A stretch of 27,233 nt of DNA from Priapulus caudatus (GCF_000485595.1 NW_014577278.1:100561-127793), one strand, 5' to 3'; shown: positions 1 through 11,293, numbered from the stretch's first letter. A program made the numbers and translations. The notes: generated by a model not told the origin, from the sequence alone.

Positions 1-61
<61 letters not shown>

Positions 62-165
62 ATATCGGAAGCTCATTGCTGTAACAGGTCAATGTTAAAC
101 TGTAATCACATTAAATTCAACTGTAGTATATACACACATATACATGTGTGTGTGTGTGTGTGTGT

Positions 166-211
<46 letters not shown>
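1..211. repeat. GT microsatellites
   Basis: An uninterrupted (GT)n fills 1-59 and continues past the window edge. A second (TG)n tract at 145-211 is broken once by ACC. Reading frames through these give only Val-Cys repeats and are not genes. Confidence 0.98.
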
Positions 212-214
<3 letters not shown>

Positions 215-1345
215 ATGGCATACATTTTTTCTGGCAAATAAATGTGTGTGTTGTGAGAGCCTGCTTCGTGAAAAAATTGATCAAATTATACTATTCATTA
301 AACGATGGGAAATATGCGCACTGCCCCTGTAGCTGGCTGTCTGTCTGTCTGTCGTCGAGTTGATGGCGGTTATATCGTGTCGCATTCGAAAAATATGTAG
401 GTTTATGATGAATATTCCGTGGAATCTCGGAGAAAACGGGAGAGAGGCGATAGATATGGGTGAAATAGGGGAAGAATGCGGGGCGAGGAGGGAGGGGGAG
501 GGAGGGGAGGGCGGGCAGTAGGGGGAGGAAGGCAGGGAGGAGGAAGCGAGTGAGATAGAGAGAGAGAGGGGCGAGAGCAGGGAAAGACAAGTGTGAAAGA
601 GAAAAGGGGAGAGGGGAGAGAGAAATTGATTTGTGGTAAACAATAAGAAGTAATTGTGACATAAGAAATAATACACACACGCATCACACGCAGTTACGGA
701 ATGGTGGCACTAAAAATAGACAGACCGACAACCGCGAAATGTCACAGTACCTGTAAACAAAGCAGGATTAAACAGAGAATTATGCAAAAATGTCAAAACC
801 GATCAGAATCTTTAAACTTTTAATCTACATTTACAGCGTGCTCGGCAATTCGAATTAACTACAGACAGCAATGCTTAACACACACTAACGGACTGCCCGT
901 CACACAGGCAAGATTATTACACAGACGCAGTACATGTTAAACACAACAATGGCATCGGTTAATCGCAACGAATATTACGTGACACAAACCCTAGGCGGAT
1001 CTCACGGGTGCTAATTACAGTGATCATCTTAATTCACCAAAGCTGTCTGAAAAAGGACTGACCGTCCGTGAACGATATACGGCACAGGTAAAATATGCAC
1101 TGGTTATTATTATTATTATTAATATTATTAATATTATTAGGTATGCAAGCGGTTATGTGTTATACGCAACATGTGCGTTCACCACCCGCGCATGCGCACA
1201 CCTGTCCCAACAATTTACCGTGAATTACTGCAGTAAATGTGCCATGGTGAGCGTGTGAGTCTTGTGTCACTCAGTAACGTCTATGTGAATTTACAGAGAA
1301 AGAAAGGGTGTGTCTGTCTGTGTGTGGCGAGAGAACTTTCGACAG

Positions 1346-1346
<1 letters not shown>

Positions 1347-1397
<51 letters not shown>
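1347..1397. repeat. GA microsatellite
   Basis: About 25 GA units, followed by an AAGA/GGAA purine stretch to about 1425. Confidence 0.97.
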
Positions 1398-1399
<2 letters not shown>

Positions 1400-1814
1400 A
1401 AAAGAGGAAGAGGAAAAGTATGAGAAGAAATGACAAATTGTTGTGATATTACCCCGTATGTATGTATACCCTGCGCTGAGCGAGTTAGAGCTGATCGACT
1501 CCGTCTTCACCAGGCAGTGAAGTATTTTCAGGGTAATTTATTGTGAGGTGAGGTGTAAATGGAATAGAGGCAACTTTCCAACTCGTCTAACTGCCCTATT
1601 CTGGTGCTGATAATAACATGCGCGCACTCAAAAGATGCTGCGTGTGATTTCCACTCGTATTCTATAGATTGATAAAATAATCTCTAGCTACAGAAAGTGA
1701 TCGATGAACTAACTATGTGTAGTGATTGACTCATGACTCCCATTCCAATGCATTGCTGCCACCTGGTGCTGCATTCCGAAAGCTACTCGGATATATAACG
1801 GTCAGTATGGCTCA

Positions 1815-2091
1815 TAGGGTCTATGTCCCCCAGGGTACTATCGGAGGGTACCCTGGGTACGGTTCGATATATCGGAACGTACCCTGCATGGTAACTATCT
1901 GATATGGTTAGGGTTAGGGTTTAACTTAGGGTTAGGGTTAGGGTTAGGGAGTAGGCGTAGGCGACTCCCTAGACTCGTTGGTGGAGTAAGCGAGGTACGG
2001 TCCGGCATATTAGTTAGTACAAGGGTACGTTCCGGTATATCGAACCGTACCCAGGGTACACTCCGATAGTACCCTGGGGGACATAGACCCT
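1815..2091. mobile_element. MITE-like inverted-repeat element with telomeric core
   Basis: Two 70-bp arms (1816-1885 and 2022-2091) are reverse complements with two mismatches by eye. They start AGGGTCTATGTCCCCCAGGG. The tetranucleotide CTCA flanks the element on both sides (1811-1814, 2092-2095), a possible target duplication. The centre holds TTAGGG repeats at 1907-1949. No open frame; a non-autonomous DNA transposon or foldback element is the best guess. Confidence 0.8.
1907..1949 (+). repeat. Interstitial telomere-type TTAGGG tract
   Basis: About six TTAGGG units with one break (TTTAACTTAGGG) inside the inverted-repeat element. The motif is the common metazoan telomere repeat and argues against insects with TTAGG. 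Confidence 0.9.
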
Positions 2092-4867
2092 CTCAGCGTC
2101 AGTATGCTGCTTCAGTGATTGCCAGTGTGGCTGTGCTCGTGTGGCACACACGTTGGAAAATAAACTGCTCTTGCTGGGAGGGTTGAAAGAAGTAAAGAGA
2201 TGCGATCGAAGGGAGCGTTACCCAGATCTAGCCGAGGGCTGCTTTGCAGCTCTGCGTGCAAACGAGAGCGAACATTAGCTTGTATAAGTGAGCAGAAAGA
2301 TAGAGACTAACTCCATGAATATCACACAGGAATTGTACCGTGTGGACATGGCCACGGGGACGTGTGATGTCAGTCTAAAAATGGCCGTTAGATTTTAATG
2401 TAATACGGTATATTTAGAAACGCTGTCTCACGCTGTTTGCTGATTCAGTTGACAGCTATACCTGGGCCCATTACCGGATAAGCTTTCGTGAGTGTTGTTA
2501 TACCTGTAAACTTCTACCTACAGACGTGAAAACCACACATACCTAAAATAAATTACACATACAGACACACACAGCTAGATGTATTAGGTGTTATTAAAAT
2601 CTACCACTCAGAAGCTACTGCTACAGATATATCCACTGAAAGTTATTAGTAAGATTCTTTTGAACGCCGCCGTGGGAGAGATTTTCTCGAAATTATTCGA
2701 ACCAATAAAAAGTGTATGCAACGTGAAGAGAATGTGGGGTGAAAAACTCCTCTATCGTCGTACATCATTTTAATGTGCACAGAACGAATGCAAGTAGATT
2801 AGTAGAAAAGTAGTCAACATCGTGCAAGGCTAGTGAGTTTCTCTTATCTTCTTTATAACTCGGCCGGGTATTCAGTGAGGATTTAAGAAGACATATCAGG
2901 GGAGGCGGGACTCGGGAGTAGACGTGAAAGCAAAAATATAAAGGATGCGAAAAACATTAGTCTGCAGCTCTACGGACAGACACACATAAAACATGGAGCG
3001 ATTTCGTTTACGGACTAATGACTAGGATTGTGTAACCAGCAGAATCGCAGTGAATTATGAATGTAGCTGATACTGATAGACATTATATTGTGATGACGAG
3101 AAGACGATGACGATAATGATGACGATAGCGACGACTACGATGACGTTTGTGACTGAGAGGACGATGATTATGACTATTATAAAGATAATAATGATAATAG
3201 CAATGCTAAGAATAATGGCAGTGCTGTGGTTAATGGCAGCGCTGAGGATAATGCGATGACTGATGAACGCTGTTTTACCGTCGAGAAAGTATGTGTGCTG
3301 ATAAGGATTATATGGAAATGATAGTGACGATGATGGCGATGACGGTGATGATGATGATGATGAATGGGGACAATGCTGATCACAGTAGGGAACGCAGAGA
3401 GAAAAGCAGACTACAGCCATCGACGCAAATACATCGCATGAAACTAATCCTGATATCAATAATAAAGGAGCAGGTACAAAATCCCGAGCGAGCGGACGGC
3501 GGAGGAGGGGGGGGATTGAGGCTGAGAATGAAGCGGGGATGGGGGAGGAGCTTTGAAAGAGAAACTCTCTAGCCGAGCACATTGTTATTGGCAGCGATAC
3601 ACGCATTCACAGCGCCGCGTTCACACCTTCCTGACATGGTATCCCACGCTTGTATCCCATGTTCTTGTTCTAGTTCACCAAAAACTTGGAATGTCGTTCT
3701 GCGATACAAAACACAGGAAAAAATACGCTTAAAATCTATCTGGAAAACAGAAGCTGGGGGAAACGCGCGATCCCGCGCGAGGGGAAGATTATGTTTGTAA
3801 CCTGCCTGAAAATGAAGGTAAATAGATCATAATATTATAAACAAAAATATTAGAACGCGGAGTCGCCCATTGTCGCATGTTCTCTTGTCTGTAAATATTC
3901 AATATGGCCCCCATGTGTCACTAATGTCCTGTAAATGCACTCTGCCTGCTGTCTGTATCGTGTGCGTGCATACCCACAGGCACTAGCAGCTAGCCACCCA
4001 AGTCAACAGCGCCGCACTAATACTAACTCCATCTCACACACCCCTTACTCACCTATCCACCCCCATCCCCACCCTGACTAGCATTTCTACAGCCTGCGAC
4101 AAGGGTTGCGAAGAGATGTGACATTAACATGTACTTACGACTTAAATTTGAGCTTGCTACTGGCGGCAGTGAAAGAAATGGAAAAAAACATATATGTTAG
4201 TAATATAGAGTCATCTATGGTGACGTCACAGTGCGGAAAAAAGCGATTCCATACTGCCGAGTGCGTGTAGGAAGAAAATATGCCAAAAAAGTTATATATA
4301 GGATAAAACATCAGTGTCACAGTACACACAGTTCAAGCGGTAGTAATGGCTTTCTTGTATAAAATGTTAACCTATATCAAGATATCGCATCAGGTATAAC
4401 ATTCATTGTCAAAGGGATCAAATGCTCACGGACTGAATGTAGCAGTATGCCAGTATTATGTATACAGCACACAGCACGTGGACGAAGAAGCTTTATTAAT
4501 ATCATCGCCATCTAGCGGCAAGGTTAGCAAGCGCAATAAATCGATATAACAATACTCTTAGACAACACTCAGCCAGCGAGCAATTTCATTCCGAAAACAG
4601 GGCGTACAGTGTGGCATTTTAAGTGGAAATTCAATAAGATATATATATATATATATATATTAGATCATACTATTTCGCCTGCAAATAGAATTATTGCCTC
4701 TCAAATGTTTTTCTTTTTAAATCAATTTTCAGTCACGTATTAATTGCCTAATATTGATAAATAACGTACGGCAGGAACACGACCTTTGGATTATATTAAT
4801 GAACGCATACAGACATGAACTGAAAATCAAAGGGCACAGAAATTCGCGTGGCAATAACGGATACGGG

Positions 4868-5125
4868 TTACACCAGAGATGTCACACGAGATATCACGAT
4901 TACGTGAAATATCAAGGCCATACATGATATAAAAATCACGCAAGATATCAAGGGCACCTCAGATATCAAGGTCAGTGATATAGCAAGGGGAAATAAGATA
5001 TCAAGATCACATGAGCTATCAAAATTCACACGAGATAGCAAGGTTACATAAAATATAAAGGTCACATGAGATAGCAAGCGTACATGAGATAGCAAGGGTA
5101 CATGAGATATCAAGGTCACACGAGA
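4868..5125. repeat. Degenerate minisatellite next to linker donor
   Basis: About a dozen imperfect 17-22-bp units of the type GAGATATCAAGGTCACAT. It ends about 35 bp from the donor of linker exon 2 at 5159. Confidence 0.85.
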
Positions 5126-5158
5126 GCTACAAGGTAGAAGATCGTGGAGTGGACCTAC

Positions 5159-5322
5159 CCGACGTGAACTGGCGTGCGGTCCACGGTAATGTTGTCCGGT
5201 TCGAATTTTCCCTGATATTCGGGATACTCCCGCTCCTGTTTCTCTTCTCCCGGGGAAGGAATCCTGGTAAGCATATCCGAGTACTTGTCTATGTTGAACG
5301 TGTGAGCTGGAGGCTGATACAC
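5159..5322 (-). CDS. ANK: Ankyrin linker exon 2, ends at ZU5 boundary
   Basis: 164 nt, phase 0 in and phase 2 out. It reads VYQPPAHTFNIDKYSDMLTR, then IPSPGEEKQEREYPEYQG and ends ITVDRTPVHVG, where the final GG is completed by the next exon. In other ankyrins the segment after a similar His-x-Gly is the FLVSFMVDARG start of ZU5, so the next exon should be the first ZU5 exon. That exon was not found down to position 1, so the next intron is at least 5.1 kb. The acceptor is TTTTGCTCATCAG before GTG; an in-frame AG six bases on is an alternative. The donor is CGG followed by GTAGGT. Confidence 0.85.
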
Positions 5323-5499
5323 CTGATGAGCAAAAAACAAATAAATAAGTAGCTATATATATATATTATATACATATATATATCCTGCCCTCCACCCCCT
5401 CCTCTCCTCCTGTCCCCTTTCTTCTCCTCCCCTTCCCTCCATCTCCATATCCCTGCCCCGCCCCTGCCCCTCCCTCACCCCTGCTCATCCGCTACTCAC

Positions 5500-5726
5500 C
5501 CTCTGGTTGTAGCGGTTGTACTCTGCCTCGCGTTGTTTCTCCAGGTCCATCTTGCTAGGTGGCGCCGCCTGTTGTGTGGCGCGCTGCTCCTTGGCAATGA
5601 GCGGCGACTCAGCGCCCGGCTGCTGCTTGGTGTCGTGGTCTGGCATGACGGAGTCGTCGCCTAGCGACTTCATCTCATCCGTCGTCAAGTAGCGGTACGA
5701 GGCGTCGCCGAGGAATGTGTCCTCAC
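5500..5726 (-). CDS. ANK: Ankyrin linker exon 1 (GEDTF exon)
   Basis: 227 nt, phase 1 in and phase 0 out: GT completing a Gly codon, then 75 codons. It reads GEDTFLGDASYRYLTTDEM, KSLGDDSVMPDHD and ends with a charged segment EKQREAEYNRYNQR. GEDT and L-DDS match the ankyrin linker between repeat 24 and ZU5. The second half (glutamine and lysine rich, MDLEKQREAEYNRYNQ) looks helical and likely disordered or coiled. The acceptor is GCACGCAG before GTGAGG; the donor is AGG followed by GTGAGT, consensus. Two decayed copies of its first 40 or so bases lie in the upstream intron. Confidence 0.88.
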
Positions 5727-6215
5727 CTGCGTGCAGGTACGAAACCTTGTTAACAGGTGCGATAAAGGTAAGTGACGTTATTAACAGGCGTGGTAAAGGC
5801 AAGTGGTGTTGTTAACAGGTGCGTTTAATGCGAGATGTACAGATGGTGGTACGAGGCATCACCAGGGAAGGTGTCCTGACATTGCGCGCAGGTAAGAAAC
5901 CTCGTTAACAGGTGTAATAAAGGTAAGCAGCATCGTTAACAGCTGTAATAAACGTAAGCAGCATCGTTAACAGCTGTGATAAAGGTAAGCAATACCATTA
6001 ACAGGTGTGATAAAGGTAAGCAATGCCATTAACAGGTGTGATAAAAGTAAGTGATGTTGTTAACGGGTACATTTAACATGAGATGTACAGGTAGCAGTAC
6101 GAGGCATCGCTGAAGAATGTGTCCTCACCTGTGCACAGGTAAGGAACTTTGTTAACAGTTGCGATAAAGATAAACGATGTCATTAACAGGTGTGGTAAAG
6201 GTGGGTTGTTGAGAC
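5727..6215 (-). repeat. Array with decayed copies of the GEDTF exon start
   Basis: Two copies of the exon's acceptor side lie at about 5842-5880 and 6088-6135. In sense, the second reads GCACAG before GTGAGGACACATTC and translates GEDTFFSDASYCYLYISC then stop. The first has lost GTGAG but keeps DTFPGDASY. Between them run about ten units of a 25-30-bp repeat of the type GTTAACAGGTGTGATAAAGG. Neither copy has a recognisable donor, so they are exon fragments rather than full exons. Confidence 0.85.
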
Positions 6216-6920
6216 TGATATCATTCACAAATAGGCAGCAGCTTCCATCATTCACAGGTGTGAGAAAGGTGTGGTGTACAGGCAGCAATGTTATTAAGAG
6301 CTGAGGTGAAGATAGGACACAGGCAGAATAAAAGCTATTAGTAAAATGGCAACTCTGATAGGGTTAGTGTAGTCTAACAGTGAATGTCATAATTCTTAGG
6401 AAAATTCTTGCCAGCCGAACGCATGCTCTCGCTTCTGTTTCTCGCAGGTCAATTAATTTTTTGTACCACTGCTTAACATTAACTGGTTAACTAAATTAAA
6501 TGATGAACTAAACTGTATAATGAATTGTTGATGATTGTTGGTATATATATTAGTAATGCATTCGCTTGCGTTGCCAGCGAACCCCTGTTTCGCCAGAGTA
6601 ATATTAGCACAGGCATAAAACATGGCCGCATTTGCTCGTTAACTTGCCCGCCAACTTTGTAACGACCTCTGGGCTCCCCCGCACGCGTATGGACACTACA
6701 CCTGCCTTCCGTCGATATAGCTGCTTAGGTTAGCGTGCGCACGAAATTGGGAGTTAATAACCATTGGAGAATAAAAGTTACAGTAGATAGACAAAACACA
6801 GTCGAATCTCCAGGGGTAAAACGTCTCTCAGGAGGACCTGTAATGCGTTTGTTAAAGTCTAGACGGAAGCAAAGCGGATGCCAGACACACTCCATGCAGC
6901 AGCCTGTGACGGCCACCTAC
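5727..6920 (-). other. Intron between cassette and GEDTF exons
   Basis: The first 560 bases are repeat-built (see the array entry). From about 6300 to 6920 the sequence looks unique, with no exon or element recognised. Confidence 0.7.
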
Positions 6921-7028
6921 CATACATGGGCATGTCCAGTATCAATGTACCGTCCTCAATGTACGGTAGCAAGACGCTACGCGTCTGTGAGATGGGTCTT
7001 CCATACTTATCCAAGTACTCTATATCCT
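6921..7028 (-). CDS. ANK: Candidate phase 1-1 cassette exon in ankyrin linker
   Basis: 108 nt, 36 codons in net length, phase 1 at both ends. The acceptor GACGCTGTAG follows a T-rich stretch; the donor is TATG followed by GTAGGT. Joined to the repeat 24 exon, the interrupted codon G+AG gives Glu, then DIEYLDKYGRPISQTRS, LLPYIEDGTLILDMPMY; its last G joins the next exon's GT to give Gly. Both inclusion and skipping keep the frame, and skipping yields DEG-GEDTF, resembling the linker in other ankyrins. I do not recognise the 36-residue segment from the ankyrin family. It is acidic and has no low complexity. The alternative is a chance open block, which the paired, phase-compatible splice sites argue against. 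Confidence 0.68.
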
Positions 7029-7561
7029 CTACAGCGTCATAGACGGCAAAAAGAAAGGAACGGTAAAAGAAAGGCGTACGAATAAAAGAAAACTGCAGAA
7101 CACAAAGTGGAAGAAAAACGGGCTGCTAGAAATAATAGCTAGAAGCTGTGGTAACATTAAGAATTGAAATAAGCTTAGAAAATGAGATAATGGTCTGCTC
7201 TACCCAACGCAGGTTCCTACACATTGTGTCAAGTACTCTTCCTTTAATAACAGCAAGACGAAGAATACGGTGACGAAAAAGAAGAAAACAACAACAAAGA
7301 TGTAAAGCATGAAAAAACTAAGAAGAAAAGGAAGAAGGCGATGAAGGAGAAGAAGGAGGAGAAGGAAGAGAAAGAGGAGGAGGAGAAGGAGAAAGTGGAG
7401 GGGAGGAGGAGAAAGAGGAGTGAAAAATGAGGATGCGGAGGTAGAGAGGAGTGAAAATTCACTTCCGAAATTGACAAACGGGAATAACAAAATTCGAGAG
7501 AGCTTGTGCGGTGTGCGGAAGGGGAAGCCTATGACCTCCTCTCTGCTTCGCGCTGCCGTAC
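7029..7561 (-). other. Intron between repeat 24 exon and cassette
   Basis: Holds a purine-rich (GA/GGA) block on the plus strand at about 7320-7440, which is CT-rich in the transcript. Nothing else recognised. Confidence 0.7.
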
Positions 7562-7745
7562 CTCCTTCGTCCTCGGTGTCTGACAGGAATGTCTCCTGCA
7601 TGGTCTCTGGAGAGACCATCTGATATTTCTCTTCGGTGGTCGTCGTCGTAGTGGTGATGATCGTGGTCTCTGTTACAACCTTCAGCGTTTCTACCACTGA
7701 GATGTAGCCAAGACGTTGAGCTATCGATATCGCTGACTGTCCATT
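7562..7745 (-). CDS. ANK: Ankyrin exon: repeat 24 and start of the linker
   Basis: 184 nt: 61 codons plus one base, phase 0 in and phase 1 out. It starts [18 protein letters not shown] and runs into ETLKVVTET, the capping repeat 24. After it come a threonine-rich stretch with seven consecutive Thr, then [24 protein letters not shown]. The SPETM and acidic SD-EDEG end match the ankyrin linker just past the repeats. The acceptor is GCTCACAG before AAT. I chose the donor GGAG followed by GTACGG because its phase 1 fits both possible next exons; the frame continues open beyond it (SREEV), so an alternative donor at GTCATA remains possible. Confidence 0.88.
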
Positions 7746-8032
7746 CTGTGAGCAGAGACAAACATGAGAGAAATAAGTAGATGTATCGTCATGCCTGTGA
7801 GACATAGAAAATCCATGCGCAGTCTTGCAAACGCATAGTCTTGTATCGTTTGCAATCCGTTCTCTCTAACATGTAATGGTGTGGATTGAGGCAGTTAAAC
7901 TGGACTTTTTTACACAGTGTTATGTGGAAATTGCATTCATACATTATTTAAATTTTAATTAAGGGTCATTCATAAAACGCTGAAGGTTTTTTTTATTATA
8001 AAAGTGGCCATTCTATAGAGGTGGTTAAATGC

Positions 8033-8065
<33 letters not shown>

Positions 8066-8097
8066 ATATATAGCTGCCTCTTAGGAGAACAGAGGTG

Positions 8098-8396
<299 letters not shown>

Positions 8397-8529
8397 TGCT
8401 GTGTATGATAGCTGACGATAACAGACTTGCTATTCAAGCATTATACGAGAACAGGATGGCAGTGAGAGGAAAACGAGAGACAAGTTGGAGTTTGTAGAGC
8501 AATACTGCTGTTAGCTACATCAATATCGA

Positions 8530-8575
8530 TATAATCAGGAGTCTATCAATATATATTGATAGACTCCTGATTATA
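8530..8575. repeat. Perfect 46-bp palindrome
   Basis: The half-site ATAATCAGGAGTCTATCAAT AT (8531-8552) is followed with no spacer by its exact reverse complement (8553-8574); the flanking T/A pair extends it by one base each side. Confidence 0.95.
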
Positions 8576-8816
8576 ATATAACATGGTAGCAGGTGGCAGG
8601 TAATCACTGACACTTACAATATTGATGACAACTGTCACATAACTTGGGCCACGTTTCTCGTGAACCAACAGAGATTGCACGCAGCTTTCAACTTTCGTCA
8701 ATTTTACATTGATCGTGAGAGCAAGTAAACACGAAGACCCTAAGCGACGAGGACGGCCATCTATTAATAACAGCCTTGTGCGAGCGTCACAGGAGATGTC
8801 TAGACTGCGTGCGAGG

Positions 8817-9066
8817 GGCGCACACACACACACACGCACGCACCCACACGATCGCGCACACATAGACACACGCGCACGCGCGAACACTCACACACGCAAA
8901 GCACACACGTAGACGCACGCAACCACACGCGCGCGCGCGCTCACACACAAGCATAGCACACACACGCACGCACGCACGCAGGCACACGCGCACGCACGCA
9001 CGCACTCACGCGTGCACGCGCACACACACACGCACGCACGCACGCACACACGCACGCGCGCGCGTC
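8817..9066. repeat. CA/CGCA microsatellite tract
   Basis: About 250 bp of CACACG/CGCACG units with CGCGCG blocks at about 8929-8941 and 9056-9064. Confidence 0.95.
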
Positions 9067-9919
9067 TAGACACGGTATACGCAGCCACCTCAGGCTGAAA
9101 ACACAAACGGCATCTGACAGACGAAAATCAATGCACTGTCTCGCGTCGGACGGTTAGATTTCATAATATCGAGAAAATTTCTAGCAGGTAAAATAAGGTT
9201 CGCGAGATTTGGCAAAAACATCATAAACGTAATCACGACCGTAATATGCCATAACCTTTGCGCAAGACTTAAAGTAAAAGTAAACGCAAAGAGTAAAAAG
9301 TCGAAAGTACAAACATGCAAAGGTCATGACATTTAAGATCCGCTGCAGTCATAATTATTTTACGATGTTTTCTGCCTCCTACATCCTAACGTTTAGAAAA
9401 CAGCTCCCTGCTTTAATGTTACATTCGATCGAGCTAGGAACTCGTGACTTCCGCGAATCCCCACCCATTCCACTTCCCCTGCGTGCTTTTATTAAAAATT
9501 CCACCGATTCTATATTCATATCAGACAGCCATTATGTAATGCAACTATAACTACATACCGCATATAAACGGACATTTCTCCCTAACGTCATTAACTCGCC
9601 CGCGTATATGATAGCATATTTTTTTGGCCAGCAAATGGTACCCTGGTTGGTTCATGCAGTTAATGCACCACCGAAAATAGACTAGACCTAGACTCGCGCG
9701 AATAGAAATATATGTGTATTATTGAAACTACCCTATACATGTAGCAAACAAGTACGTACACATTTTCTCGTACGCAATTAGCACCCGACCGAACACCTTA
9801 AAGCTTAACATCTTAAGCGATAACCTAGATTTCCAACATGGCCACGCAGCCCCGTCTCATCTCCGATCCACGCCTCGCTACGTGACTAACATAATACACC
9901 ATTGCGCCGAAAAACTTAC

Positions 9920-10018
9920 ATCTGTGAGTGCGTTAGGTGATGCCTTGTGTTGCAACAGTAGGTTGATGACAAGAGTGTGGCCTTGCTGGGCTGCCTGGTG
10001 GAGCGGGGTGTACCCCAT
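9920..10018 (-). CDS. ANK: Ankyrin exon: repeat 23
   Basis: 99 nt, 33 codons, phase 0-0. Begins [18 protein letters not shown] and ends SPNALTD, the near-invariant repeat 23 ([12 protein letters not shown]). The acceptor is CTTGCAG before ATG; this ATG is internal, not a start. The donor is GAT followed by GTAAGT, a full consensus +1 to +6. It is followed by a 2.2-kb intron, among the longest inside the repeat domain. Confidence 0.94.
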
Positions 10019-11095
10019 CTGCAAGAGACAGAAAACGAGAGAAAACATGAAAACCCCCCTTGAGTCGTGAGAGTAATCCCTCGTGAAGCCAGTGCAGGTA
10101 ATCTCACTAAAGTCAGGATTTCTCGCTTCGCATCTTATCCGCAACAGCAAACAGCTGCGACTCGTGACAAAAACATGGCGGATACGTCAATATGTCGGCG
10201 CCAGACGACGGTTGGCGAGATATGAGCGTGACTGCTAGCCAGACGGCCAAGGTGGCCCACGCAAATTACAAAGGTTTACGACGAAAGTTCGCCGACAAAA
10301 GAATTCTATTGCCGGCGCGTGTAACGACGGCTCGTGTGCACTCGCTCGCCCGTCTTCAATTATTTTGCCATGAAAGCTATTTCGTGAGTCGACTCATGCC
10401 CGCCTGCAAATTATACGAGTTGACTTACGGAAGTGTACCATTATTAATCTTCCGGAAAATTAATTAGAGAAATTGCGCGGTTAATAAAGTCTCCCACTCT
10501 CCCCCGTTTTCCACCCTTTTCTGTTGCTTTTCTCGTCCGACCTGCATCAATTGTTATTCCCAGTCTTCCCTCACTCACCCCCGTTATCGCATTCTTACCT
10601 TCTTCCTCCCTCCCTCCCTCCCTCCCTCCCTCCCTCCCTCAATCACTTCTTTCCTGCAAGCATCACCTCTTTTATTCCACCCTCACCTTCTATTACCCGC
10701 CCTCGCTTACTCTCATTCTCCCTCCCTTACATCCTTCCTCCCTTACACACCTATTTCTTGCCACCCTCGCCTCTTCCTTATCCTACTCATTTCCCCATCT
10801 CTTAATCACCTGCCCCTCCCACCCTCACCCCTTCACTCCCATTCACACATCCTTGACATCCTTCCGCCAACCCTCCAATTTCTCACTTCGCTTCTCCTCT
10901 TCTGCACCCGCTTCCCATCCTTCCTCCCTTCTCCCATACCCGCCTCCCACTCCCCCTCCCCTCTCCTGCACCGGCTCCCACCTAGTCCTCCCACCCCGAC
11001 ACCCACCTCCCACCCTCTTTCCGCACCATCCTCACAACCTCCTCCCCTCCCTCCCCCATATCGGCCTCCAACCCCCATGCCCTTCCCGCACCCAC
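10019..11095 (-). other. Intron between repeats 22 and 23, half of it G-rich in sense
   Basis: About 10500-11095 is C/T-rich on the plus strand, hence G/A-rich in the transcript, and runs right up to the repeat 21-22 donor. A pure CCCT run lies at 10601-10640. A 91-codon open frame on the plus strand (10192-10467) is unrecognised and treated as chance. Confidence 0.75.
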
Positions 11096-11293
11096 CTCCG
11101 TCTTCGAATCCACCGAGGCACCGTGTTGTAACAGAAACCGTATCATGTTGATCTGGCCGAAGTGCGAGGCAACGTGTAGTGGTGTGTAGCCGGCCTTCGT
11201 CTGCGGGTCGATCGCTGCACCGTGCTTCACCAGGATAGCCGCGACGGGAACTTTGTCCTCCTGAGCACACAGGTGCATCGGCGTCAGCCCGTT
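11096..11293 (-). CDS. ANK: Ankyrin exon: repeats 21 and 22
   Basis: 198 nt, 66 codons, phase 0-0. Repeat 21 starts NGLTPMHLCAQEDKVPVA; repeat 22 starts AGYTPLHVASHFGQINMI and ends VDSKTE. The acceptor is CTTGCAG before AAC; the donor is GAG followed by GTGGGT, and G-runs follow directly. A partial second copy of the acceptor and first 16 codons lies 98 nt upstream in the transcript (11345-11391). Confidence 0.94.

Larger units (their letters stand above)
1..5158 (-). other. Start of long intron before the ZU5 exons
   Basis: No exon of the ankyrin gene or of any other gene could be supported here. It holds GT microsatellites, a purine-rich block (about 425-620), ATT repeats (1107-1139), a GA run, an inverted-repeat element, GAT/GACGAT-rich sequence (about 3085-3375) and a degenerate minisatellite next to the donor. 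Remaining stretches (for example 620-1100, 2100-3050 and 3600-4600) look like ordinary unique intron sequence. Confidence 0.7.

Noticed and set aside
3055-3606. 183-codon open frame on the minus strand
   Set aside because: Composition is Ile/Val/Ser-rich from GAT/GACGAT-type repeats; no domain, no splice evidence and no match to ZU5.
4505-4520. CTCF-like motif (GCCATCTAGCGGC)
   Set aside because: One mismatch to the bilaterian core, but a single short motif in an intron is not enough to call a site.
1-5158. Search for the first ZU5 exon after the linker
   Set aside because: No minus-strand segment resembling the FLVSFMVDARG start was found, so it must lie beyond the left edge.
10192-10467. 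91-codon plus-strand open frame with mixed composition
   Set aside because: The most protein-like of the stray frames, but with no family resemblance, no context and no promoter evidence; kept only as a note.
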